From the NCBI RefSeq assembly GCF_030463565.1, contig NC_134656.1:7178501-7242500 (forward strand): a stretch of 64,000 nucleotides of DNA. The letters are read 5' to 3'. This document shows, piece by piece, positions 52,814-64,000 of this stretch (position 1 is its first letter; each line of letters opens with the position of its first letter). Under the pieces are notes generated by a model. That model saw only the letters and a list, made by a program, of their open reading frames with translations. It was not told the DNA's origin and searched no databases. The DNA is from Pelecanus crispus (taxonomy: Eukaryota > Chordata > Aves > Pelecaniformes > Pelecanidae). The position numbers and the translations under genes were made by a program.

Positions 52814-55800
52814 TGCAACTTGTCATGTTCTTCCTGTGCTAGCTGGCACAAGCACCCATCCATCATGAGTCAACAAGTGTGAACACAGATATTCTGTCTA
52901 TCTGAGTGAAGTCTTTTAACAGGTCTGGCAGCTGTTGCTTGAGAGCAGGAGTTGTAGGAACTTGTTTGGGACCAGAGTCCAATGTATAAAGACTTTCTTT
53001 GGCAAATTATCTGCATGAGCAAGAAGGCAGAATGGAGGGATGTTGCTTGTTCACTGATAGATATTCCTCCCCTGCCAAGCACATGCCTTACAAAGTTTAG
53101 TCAATGGATGGCACTGCTGAGTTTTCAGTCAGGCGAGTTTTGGGAGCTGGCTTGTGCAGTGCATTGATGACTCATTGTTCAGTTTAAGCCATGTCTGAAA
53201 ACTTGCTATTGCAAAGTGGTTACTTCAGTAGTAGTCATGCAGCCAGCTCCCCTGGAACAAAGAAGGAGTAGATGTTGTGGGCCATCGAGGAGCTCTATTA
53301 GGGAAACACCAGAGTCCCCAGCCAGTCCTCATTTATCACTCCCTAGTTCTCATTAGCAAAGAGGCTTGCTGTGCCTCATCCGGTGTGGGTACAGAAAACA
53401 GAGTGGGATTTTTTTCACTGAGAAGACCTACAGCACATTTTACTGATAGGAGCTCAACCTGCTTGGGCTCTGAGGTAACCAGGAGTCATGTAACAGTTCT
53501 GTGCTGAGCTAATGAGCTCTGCTGAGAAAAAGCTGTGCTATTTCAGGTCTGACGCCACGCTAATGTGGTTACCTGACTTCTAATAAAACTTGGAGCTGCT
53601 GCCAAGTATGAGCATATCTGCTGGGAATACGGACAGATATCGACTAAATTGCTGAATGTTTTTTTACTGCTGCAGAAGGTTCTTTACTTGTTCTTCAGAT
53701 GTGTATCCAGTTGCCCAAATACACTTTCAAGAACGACTGTAAAAATCTGGTACAGTAGCAAGTCTGAAGGAAGGAGGGCTCGGAAGGTATCCTCAGTACT
53801 AGGGAAAGAGGGAGGAAAGGCATTCTGCTGTATTACTTCCCATTATTCAGTATTTCTTATTAATAATAAGATATTCTTCATTATTTGTTATCCTGTGGGA
53901 TAGTACATGAGAATTCACTTATTATTCATGGATTTAGCAAGTTTATCTGTTTATTATAGACTACTCACTTGAGCTTACTGAGGCAAATTCTTAATTATGC
54001 TGTTGTAAACCCAGAGTTTGTAAAATGGGAGAGAAGAACAAGGAGATAATAGCAATGTGAATTTAATTGGGGAATCAGAAAGGAGAGCTGAAAAATTGAA
54101 AACGGTAAGGATCTTCGATGTTGTACAAATGTTATTAAGCATTCAAAGAAAAGAAGAAACAGAAAAAAATGAAAGAGGAAGGATAGCAGAAAAGCTGTCT
54201 ATGAACAGATCCTCTTATTCCAGAAGCCTGGATGAGTTTTAAAAAAATAACCTGATTCCAAAAGCTCCTAAGGAAACTCAACCTGGTAACACTCTTTGTT
54301 TAGTGTGAATAGTGTCACAACAGTATCAAACTGACATAAATCAAAGAGTGATCTGTGCCTTAAATACCAGTCTGCCATAACAGCAGACTCAGTCCTATGG
54401 AATCCCCAAGTGGTTTCTATAGCACATCATCCCCCAAATACTAGTAAGTCACTTGCCTTCTAAAAATACTTTCAGTATAGTTAAGAAAAATAATAAATTG
54501 GTAGACTATTTTGCTTCTAATTGGGGGTCAGACATAGTGAAGCTGTGAAAATCTGAAGGCTTTGCTAATAATCAGAAACAATCAGCATTCTGTGGTGCTA
54601 TCTGCTTTGTTCTTAGTTGCTTGTGAAGTGTCAGACTTTTAATGGATGCCACATGCACCACAGATAACCAAGAGACGATGGTTTGGGGAAGCTGTTCCAC
54701 TGCCGAAGTGGAACTGAATTTTGCTGGCCTGAAAATAAGGTATTTCTCATCTTTGGGGTTACAAAACCTAATTTTGCCCAGTATTAGAAAAGCCTTCAGC
54801 TGCCTCTGACAGAACTGCAGGCAAAGTAATTGTACCGGACAAAAAGATCTAACAATACAAATTGTCTGCTAAAAACTTCACTAGGTTAAGTAGTACTGTT
54901 TTGTACTGACTCATGAAGTAAATAAACATCAGTGTTTATCAATTGCTGGTAATGGTCCATAAGAATTCAGCTTTTTGATGCAGTCTTTGGGATTTGGAGT
55001 TGTTCCTGGGTAATGCTTGAACCCACAAATATTAGGCATGTGGTTGTAAGCAGTTTCCATGGGAATAGCATTAAAAGGTATGTAAAGAATGAAAGAAAAA
55101 TGAACACATCTTTTGTAGATTTTTATGCCAAAATAATTGATCCTAAAAGCTAGCGTGAAGCAGTTCACACACTGACACAATGGTACACAGAGGTGTTTAA
55201 TTCTGCTTTTGTTAGGGGTGAAGTATTTATAAGTACTTGTGACAGGCAAACACTGTGCAGACAGAAGTTATCTGAACATTTATAATTCCGCTCTATCTTC
55301 ACTTCATGTGCAGAGGAACTGCACTGATGAACACTTCAGTCTTTCCTAAACTAGTATTTAATTCTCAGCGAACAGAAGGAGCTCAGGCTTAGTTCAGATT
55401 ATTTCCTTCTTTTTTTTTTTTTTAATCAGAATAAAGTCAGGAATTTAGGAGGAAAAGAAAAGATGATCTCTTTGGTCTTTTTTTGAAGTTGAGGAGATGG
55501 CACAGGAGTAACAAACCAGGGCATTCAGCACTCACAGATACCTTAGAATAATAAACCAGCATGTAAGCCGACAGTGAACAAAAACAGGGAAACCAGCCTG
55601 TGCAGTCCTCCTGAGTAACGCTGCTTTTACAGTGGGTAACTGCAGGGTGCAAGGAAGGGAAAGAAGAGGTGGGAACAGCGGGCAGAATCGATTTGAGAAG
55701 CAGAATCTCGTTACAGGCTGCTAGGGAATAGTGGCTCACCGAAAATGCAAATGGTTAATTCAACAAGATCGGAAAAATGCCTTGTCAGTGTCATTTTGAA

Positions 55801-55873
55801 TTGGGTCACTGTTGCTCCGGTGTAATATCATCATCAGTGCTGGATATGATGAAACTAATAGAAACTAGGAATG

Positions 55874-55920
55874 TTAATTATGAACCAGGCCAGCCTGGTT
55901 AATTATGAACCAGGTCAGCT
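55874..55920. repeat. 25-bp tandem duplication
   Basis: The block beginning ttaattatgaaccaggcc (55874-55898) is repeated immediately (55899-55920) with one base change. Its centre, ccaggccagcctgg, is nearly self-complementary. Confidence 0.85.
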
Positions 55921-56393
55921 TTTGCTATGAGTGACAGCGTCATCCAGCTGCGATACCTGAATAGACTTTCTCACATACCGTTGGCAGACACTAATTTTTG
56001 GGAGCTGATAGATCCCAGATCAGTAACTTACCTAATACATTTTCTGAGCCACCAACAAGCAACTTTACACAAGTGAGATTGGAAAGAAATAGCCTTGAGT
56101 TTATGATACCTCATTCTCTTCCAGCTGTTTCCCTTGGAATAGGATGTTCTCCCCAGGCATCAGGGGGTGCAGCTCCAGGACTGCCCCTGCAGCGGTGCGG
56201 CTTGGGCTGCGCCCGGCGTCCGTGCGCCCAGCCATGCAAGCAGCATCTCCTGCCTGCTCCTTTGAACTGTTCTGCACTGAGCACCACCGTCAGGCTGGGT
56301 CTGGGCCAGGGAAAATTCACTCATTTCAGGAAGTTTCCTTTTTACGATGGAAGAAATATAAAAATGTGACCCTTGAAGCACATGCCAGCATTT

Positions 56394-57062
56394 CATAGAA
56401 TCATAGAATCGTTTAGGTTGGAAAAGACCTTTAAGATCATCCAGTCCAACCATTAACCCACACTACCAAGTCCACACTAAGCCAATCAAGGGTAGACTAG
56501 ACTAAACCATGTCCCAGAGTGCCACGTCTACCCGTTTTTTGAACACTTCCAGGGATGGGGACTCCACCACCTCTCTGGGCAGCCTGTTCCAATTCTTGAC
56601 CACCCTTTCTGTAAAGAAATTTTTCCTAATATCCAACCTAAACCTCCCCTGGCGCAGCTTGAGCACATTTCCTCTCGTCCTATCGCTAATTACGTGAGAG
56701 AAGAGCCCAACACCCACCTCACTACACCCTCCTTTCAGGTAGTTGTAGAGAGCGAGAAGGTCTCCCCTCATCCTCCTCTTCTCCAGGCTAAACAACCCCA
56801 GCTCCCTCAGCCGCTCCTCATAAGGCCTGTGCTCCGGACCCTTCACCAGCCTTGTTGCCCGTCTCTGAACACGCTCCAGCACCTCAATGTCTTTCTTGCG
56901 CTGAGGGGCCCAAAACTGGACACAGTATTCCAGGTGCGGCCTCACCAGCGCCGAGTACAGGGGGACAATCACCTCCCTGCTCCTGCTGGCCACACTATTC
57001 CTGATACAAGCCAGGATGCTGTTGGCCTTCTTGGCCACCTGGGCACACTGCTGGCTCATTCG
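56394..57062 (-). mobile_element. CR1 LINE, longest copy in the window, 5'-truncated
   Basis: The 3' CR1 signature (ATTCTATGATTCTATG) lies at 56395-56410 on minus. An open frame at 56502-57059 on minus, 185 codons, is the ORF2 C-terminal region after the reverse transcriptase: [87 protein letters not shown]. The frame is uninterrupted over the remaining part, suggesting a fairly young copy. It is truncated at about 57062. Confidence 0.95.
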
Positions 57063-60000
57063 CCTCGGTACGGGTTGCCAAACAGGGCAATTGGGGCCTG
57101 ACCTTGTGGCAAAGTCAGCATGTACTGCAAGAGATGCTTAAAAAACCTTCGGACTTTTCAGATCTTTATTTAGAGGAATGAGGAGATAGTTCACAGGATG
57201 TACTTCAGTGGACAATACCAATCAAATTGAAATTCTAAGCTGTATATTCATGCTCGGCAATAGATTATTTTTAAATGATGTAAAATGTTAGCTAGAAAAA
57301 TGGTTTCCATCTAGGTTAACAATAGGAGCTCTTGTATAAGCCACCAGAGCTTTAAAAAAATGCTTAAAAATAATTTCCTGAAATCTTCTAAATGGAACTG
57401 ACTGAAGATAAAATTTGGAATAATTTCCTCCAGAACCTCCATTATGTTTAACTTGTTGTTATCAACATCTGAATTGCATTTCTGAGGCACCAACCATATA
57501 TGCTCACAAATGTATTGCATGCTTTTATTTTTGTAGTTAGAAATGCTCCAAATGAAGGAAGGAACCTTTGTTATTAGGAAAAATACTGAATGGTAATTAA
57601 AAAACCTCACCTTGTCCAGGTTATTATTTCCTGCTGTAGACTACCAGGTGCCAACTTTATATTTTTCTTCTGCAGTTGGAACATTTGTATATTGGTAGGG
57701 TACAAGAATGTCCAGCAGGGAGGATATTCAACTTTCTGGAAATTTGTTGAAGATCATGGAACACTGCCAAATGTTTTTCTCTTCTAAATGTATAGCTGTA
57801 TATTTAATAAATGTTACCGAATTTGTAACATTACCATCCCCATATCTGCCTTAATATGAAGGGACCTGAAGGTTGCACATTGCCATGCTCAAAGGTTAAG
57901 ATCCTTGGCAACTAGAATACCAAACTAGATGAATAGCCTGTAATGAATACCGGGGTTTTTTTTTTGTGTGACTATGGGAAAAAGTCTGATTAACAGATTT
58001 GTCTTACGATTTCAAAAGGATTCAGATTTCTTCTTCACTTTCTTTCTTAAACCATAGTGTAAGACTACTGTGTGCTCTCAGGCAGATGTTTCATTGTACC
58101 TCAGAAGAATTTTGTGACTTTTTGCACATTTCTTAAAACAGATTAAAAAAGAATTATATTGGTGAGCAAGTACTTTATAGCAGTATTTGGGGCTCTGTAA
58201 AAACAGAAACAATACTTGTCCACTGTTGTAAAATATTTTTAACTTAGTTGCTTCCTCATTCATGTGAAATTTTCTTATTTAAAAAAACAAGTTGGCTTTA
58301 TAATGTGCACTCTGGGTTGTTTATAGTGCTGAGTTGCTTTCAACATGCTGCTTTAACGTGGGGATGTAGGACAGTTTCTTGCTGGCCAGCAGCTTCAGAG
58401 AGTTAATTCAATATGCAGATCCTGAACTTCAATGAAAGACTTATTATCTGGTAGTGGCTGAGCCTCAGGAGGCTGACTGTACCTTCAGGCTTTTGACTCA
58501 AGCTTCTATGGAAGGCAGCTGCCACTTTCATGCTGCGTTTTATCTGTTGAGGTCCTGGCTTAGTACATGCACACTCTTGTTACCATCAGCCCCAGAAGGT
58601 GAAGGAGAAAAACATCAATTTCCTTTCAAATTCACTTGGAGTTCAGTGCGAACTTTAGGAGATACAGTTGCTAAGGACCTAGAGGTGATTCATCCATTAT
58701 CGGATAATCTGTCTTTAGCTGAAATTATTTAAATACAGTGAATTGAAGACAAAACCCCCATCTCCTAGAACAGAGAGTACTTCTTGTAGAAATGAGCAAA
58801 GTATTTTAAGTTAATCGAACACTTTCAAAATTAAAAAAATCTGGCTGCTTTGGACTGCCTAGTGGAAGCAAAGCAGAAGGAAATCTGATTTACCATGGAT
58901 TTAGATGGGCTTTCCATCATCTTTGTTAACAGAGTGCAAAGCAGCAGGCTAAGGCTCTTATATCTGTTAGTTTTAACCTAACTTCTCTTCTTTTTGCCCT
59001 TCAAAAATAATAATTGTGGAATGAACATTTCTTGGACTTGTTTTAATGTTTAAAATGAGCAGATGCTCACCTAACATAGCTTGACATCTATTGATTTTAA
59101 ATTTTGTTTCTGTTTCATCAGTTGTATCCTGATTAAAATGGCATGGACCATCTTCTGATGTTCAATCTAAAACTTAACTTTTGTAAAATCTCTTGGGTTT
59201 TAATATTCAATAAACAAGAAGCAGAGAGAGCTAGTAGCCTGAGTGCTGAGGGCAGTTAGCAAAATCTGTGGACCGATGCAACAGCTTTAATTGGAAGTAA
59301 CTAGAATTTACGTGGCTTTGGGCCCTGACATTTATTTTCAAGGATTTCTCATTAATAAGATTTTTCTTTCTTTCCCTTTTGGCTTTAGATAGAAATGCTT
59401 TATTTAATGGATTCGTCAGCTTTCCCATTCTGTCAGAAATCAGACAAACAGCCACTCATTTAAGTGGTTTATGTGTTGATATTCTGTGCACCTAAAATAT
59501 CCAGAGGGAGGAAACAAGTTGAGTGTCTGATCCTGCAGCTCTCTTCACAGCAAAGCTCATATTAAATCCTAGCTTTTCCATGAAGAAGTCATAGTCTTAC
59601 AGAGTATTAATAAATAAATAATCTCTTTGTCTTACAGAGCTGATAGTAGTAATGAGAAGTTTCATATCTCACTTGATCTATCTGGATGAGAATGTAGCCT
59701 GGAAAGTGCTCTTAAAACTACTTCTACTTCCTAGCTTTACATACTGCTGAAGGTAACTCTTATTTATTTTTGTATTTATAAAGGAATACATTGATGAGAA
59801 ACTTTTATCAGCTTTTGGAAGAACCAGTGATTATTTTAATGCAATGCTTTTTTCCAGGAACTTGACATCTCTCTTCTTTACATATTCTGGATCTGAATCA
59901 CCCTCAATCTGAAGTTAAATATTACTGATTAATTCTCCCTTGTATCACTTGTAGATAATTTGTTTCTTTGTCTACTGTGTTTAATTTTCATCTTGCACTG

Positions 60001-63000
60001 ATGAAAACTTGCACTAGCTCTCTAAGGGTGACTACCCTGGTACCAAGCTAACATAAACAGAGGATTCTTCTCACTTCACATATTTGCTGTATTCTAATTT
60101 AAGCAGCCATAAAAGAACACACAAGGTGGGATATAACTGTCAAATGCTGACTCCCTGCATCCTCCACATCCATATTTTGTACCCTTCTTCCGTTTTCTGT
60201 GCTGCCTATACTTTTGTACCCTGTGATGACAAAACTGACCGTAGCAGGTTGCCACTTCTGGAAAAGTGGTTAAAAATCACTTGCGTGACTAACTAGAGGG
60301 AAATTTATGCCAGTGAGCCCTTGATTACCAGCCTGTCTGCACAAAACAACAGCCTCTTAATGCTGGGGCACACTGAGGTTTGCTGCCCTGGATGTGGCAG
60401 GGAAGAATCAGAAGAGGTTTTGAAGAGGGATCCTTCCCATGAAGAGAGACCAGCCCATGGCCATGGAGAGAGAAGGCAGGAAGGAACTTCACTAAACTTG
60501 AAACAATGACTGTTTCTTTGAATCGAGGGGTGAAGTTATCCTAAGAGATGAGGAGGAAAGAAGAAAGAAATAATCTCCGGATTTCTTCCATCCACCCTGA
60601 CCCCACCAACAGGGCTTTTTTTTTTTTTTTTGTAAGTATCTGTGATTTAAATAAAAAAAAAGCAACACACAACAAAACATCATACAAAACTTCTCAACTA
60701 CCCCCTTCTACTAAAACACCTGCTTTCTGCTGTTTCTTGCCCTTCCTAGGGCTGAGATTAACTGTGCAGCTGAAAACTTGGGGGAGATCTATGTGGCTTT
60801 GGGAATTTGGAGGGCTGAGTTGCAGAAGCATTCAGACTGGAGTCTGCTCAGGACAGTGCACTCGAGGGACCAGAAACCACGTCCAGGCTCTCCCCAGGCC
60901 ACACCAGGGCTGTTTTACAACAGCCAGGGGCTATCCAGAGAGGACTGAGTCAAGAGGTGGCAAGAGTGGGTGAAGAGAATAAAAACATAGCAGCTAAATT
61001 ACTCAGTGCTGCAGTCAGTATGCACACAGAACATCGGGCATCGTGTCATTTCAGTTATACAAATAACTCGGCAGTCCTTTAATGATATGATGTATTACCA
61101 TATAATTGCATAGCTAATTTGGCGGCAAGACTCAGTTAATTCCGTAATGTAGAGGTCTGCAAGATACACGAGTCTTTTATGTTGTGTTTCCCTCAGTTAA
61201 TCTGGAAGGCAGCCAGATAAACAACTTGTGATAATAATGGTGTAATTGTTCTCCGTCAAATCTTGGATGTTGGAAAGGAAAAGCCCAGCTTTCCTGTAGT
61301 GCAGCCAGACCCAGCTGTCACGCTCTTCTGTTCCACCAGGTGGAGAAGCTCACCAGCGTGACTGAGAGGGAAGGGAGGGAGGTGCTAAGCAAACTGTGCA
61401 AAACAAGACTGCTCCCCATCAAGAAACCCTTTGTTTTATTTTGAGCCCAAACCTGCCTTTTTTTTTTTTTTTTTAAAGAAAAATGAACCGATCAACAAAA
61501 GTTTTAAAGATAACATGTTATTTTCTAAGGGAGGAAGATGACTTTTAAATCCAAAGCAAGCACCGTTTCACAGCCCTCTCCCACAGTAACACTGCTTATT
61601 ACCAACACCTAATAGCCTTTCCCACCTATAATTCTGAAACCAGTTTTCAAAGATGGGTAAAATCTTTAACCCTCTTTTATAGATGGAGAAGCAAATAAAG
61701 ACTAAGCAACTTTCTTGAGGTACACTATAGATCCATAGTAAAGACAGTGAATCACCCCCTTTTGAGTTACAGCTGGTGAGACTAGAAACACCAGCACAGG
61801 AAAACTGACAAAAAAATCGTAATCCTGTATGCATCTACAGTGAGTGAAAACATGTATCATGAGCACTCCTCAAACTGAGATGCCTAATTTGATCCCCAGC
61901 TAGGTGACAGTACACTATTTGCTTTTGCTGTTTGAATTGTGGGCAGAGATTGTACACACTGCAAGAATGTCCTTTGAAAACTTTACCATGCTGTCTGATA
62001 AACCGGGTGGGGGCTGGAGGCTTATTGAAATTAAGGAATAAAGTCTTGGCTTTGTTGGTGAGATTGGGTGTTGAGCAGGGCAGCCCTACAGACGATCCAA
62101 TCCCAAAGTTACTCTGCATGTACAAGTGTGGGATTCTGGACGCTGGACTGAAGACATGAACATTGGCAGGAGCAGACAGACATGAGGTGTCTCTGGTTAT
62201 GTTAACCCTCCAACTGCAAGGGCAGGATCATTTGCAGCAAGCTTTTCTGAGCTGGCAGCACATGAAGCTGCCCGAATGCCAAGTGATCTAGCTATCCTAG
62301 CGCAGGGTCAGGGCTTATGAGCTAAAACCCAGCGTGAAGCTAGTGGGAGTGCTGTGCCAGCTCCGTACACAGAGCGTCTCTGTGAGCTATCTATTTGCAG
62401 TACGGCAGATCCTCAGGGCTCGGGGCAGCGCTCTCCGCAGGGAGCTTACAGGTTTATGAATCAAAGTTCTCTTCCAGGTTTCACTGTCTTGAGAGAAGTG
62501 CTTGACCTCAGTTATCGCAGTTTACTTAGCTGTAGGATATATTTTACTGTAACCACTTAGAGTAGTCCAGCTGGATAGTTTAAGGATTAAGTGACACATG
62601 AAGCAACAGATGATCCATAAGGATTTCTTCTTTTGAAGTATAATCCTGCCTTTTGATATAGGTTGGCCCAAACTTCGAAAGCATGGCTCTGGGAAACTGG
62701 ACCTTATCCCTACTCCTAGACTTTCTGAATGTGTCCCGTTTACTGAAGGTCTGAATCCCTTTAGCATCTATCAGCATTTTTGTCTGAATCTTGCCTTCTG
62801 CACAAATCTCAAGAACTGAGAACGTGACAGTTAGAGCATGATAGTCAGAGCATGATAGTTTCAGGTTGTATCAAGATGAACTCTGTACTTTCAATCTATT
62901 ATAATGTTTGATCTTTCTGACCCCAAATCAAAGCTATTTTCTGAAGCATTACCATGGTGATGCACAACACGGCGTATTGTCATTGCCAGTGCTTTTAGAG

Positions 63001-64000
63001 CTTTATTGAAATGCTTTTGAGCTGAAGAAAAAGATGTATATGAAATAATAGTACATTATGTTGGAGATTGACTTACAATGGGTTGCTATATAAAATATTT
63101 AATAGAATCTCTAAAATTATATCAAGACAAGTTACCAGAAAATTAAAAATACTGAAGTATATATAGCAGCAAACATAGACATTAGTGTGTGAGTACAACC
63201 AAGCCTCTCCTTCCAAATCACTGAAGGAAGAAATGTTTGCTAGCAAATTGAGTAATTGTTTCTGAAAATTGGCAGCTATCTAGTTTCTGGGTAAGCCTTC
63301 AGTATTACCTATTTCTAAGAAACTTCTCTGGATTCACAGAGCGCTTACTATTGTGAAGCTAATAGATATGTTTTTGATGAATACATTTTTCCATTTGAAT
63401 TGTGAGAGCAGTAACCTTTAGTCATACACAGAGAAGAACATTTCAATTCTAGGCTTAGTCCAGCAAAAGAGCTTGAGTCAGAATCTGATATGCCCTTGGC
63501 TTAATTATTTTTGAGGGTTTTTTTTCCCATTGTGATGAATCTCATGTGATGATCAGATTGTGAAGTTTATTTTATTTGTGTAGTAAATTCATCTTGGGTC
63601 TAACAAATTTATTTCTCCTCTGTTCTGCCCTGCTCTTTAAACATATGCAGCATTTCTTTCATTGCTTTTTAGAACACCCTTTGTAAACATGATATTCTGT
63701 AGATCTAATCCCATCTTCCCTGAAAACCAGCAACAGGTGTTTGATGTGAAATCCTGACCCTACTCAGGATTCAGCAGGAATCTTAAACCATTAGCAGGTA
63801 GTTCAGACTCCACTCAGTGCAAATGAGGGCCAAACCCCATTCATTTTCCTAGGTTAGGCAAGAGCCTTAAAGCTCTGTTGCTGAGATGTGCAAGAGTTGA
63901 CTGATCTCGCTTGAATCTGTGTGTCTGCTCTGACTTAGGCTGGTAAAAATGCAGTCAATGCTATATATTTTACCTTGTATATCATTAATTTTAACATATT
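57063..64000. other. intergenic DNA without a recognised gene
   Basis: AT-rich sequence. No open frame shows a recognisable domain or supported splice pattern. It contains T-runs near 60617-60631 and 61459-61474, a possible ancient SINE trace near 61655-61760, and a short duplication (agagcatgatagt) near 62834-62861. MC3R, which follows FAM210B in human, was not seen and may lie beyond the right edge. Confidence 0.55.
61655..61760 (-). repeat. possible ancient MIR-like fragment
   Basis: The plus strand reads 'ctcttttatagatggagaag' followed by a diverged 'aaagactaagcaactttctt' tract and 'atagtaaagacagtgaatca', resembling a reversed MIR core. It is weak and identified by eye. Confidence 0.3.

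Larger units (their letters stand above)
50699..56393. other. intergenic DNA without a recognised gene
   Basis: No gene is supported. The longest open frame (minus 52006-52458, 150 codons) has no recognisable domain and is close to what chance allows. Local duplications lie at 52659-52813 and 55874-55920, and a T-run near 55411-55425. Confidence 0.55.

Overview
This window is bird nuclear DNA. It has vertebrate multi-exon genes with GT-AG introns and CpG-island promoters, several CR1 LINE 3' ends, and an LTR of a type I recall from neoavian genomes. The genes are the conserved block CASS4 - CSTF1 - AURKA - FAM210B, which lies on human 20q13 in the same order and relative orientation.

Layout. 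(1) 1-13100: the 5' part of CASS4 on the minus strand. A 12-base coding micro-exon at 12947-12958 splices over 9.3 kb to the SH3 exon at 3226-3654; the rest of the gene lies off the left edge. (2) 13100-19940: intergenic. (3) 20193-25765: complete CSTF1 coding region, minus strand, five coding exons, 431 residues, with a likely non-coding first exon ending at 26548. (4) 26100-28960: a broad CpG island holding the CSTF1 promoter (CCAAT boxes and two E-box palindromes) and, about 2 kb away, the AURKA promoter (NRF1 site, three evenly spaced CCAAT boxes, TATA-like box, CHR-type element). (5) 29035-35540: complete AURKA, plus strand, eight coding exons, 418 residues. (6) about 36040-44446: FAM210B, minus strand, three coding exons, 190 residues, with a long 3' UTR running tail-to-tail toward AURKA. 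(7) 44465-64000: FAM210B promoter followed by about 19 kb without a recognisable gene, holding CR1 copies, one fossil LTR, short local duplications and ancient SINE-like fragments.

How the genes relate: AURKA is the mitotic Aurora A kinase, and its promoter here has the NF-Y plus CHR layout of G2/M genes. CSTF1 is the 50-kDa WD40 subunit of the cleavage stimulation factor in mRNA 3'-end formation. CASS4 is a Cas-family adhesion scaffold (its relative NEDD9 is a known Aurora A partner). FAM210B is a mitochondrial membrane protein. They are neighbours by ancient synteny rather than parts of one operon-like pathway.

The most striking feature outside the genes is a perfect 44-bp inverted repeat with a 4-base loop (44522-44613) just upstream of FAM210B. 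Also notable are minimal upstream ORFs in the 5' leaders of both AURKA and CASS4, and a roughly 160-bp repeat unit shared between 8.4 kb and 45.3 kb that joins a non-CR1-like head to a CR1 tail. All exon borders were read by eye from splice consensus, reading frame and remembered protein similarity; no alignment was run.
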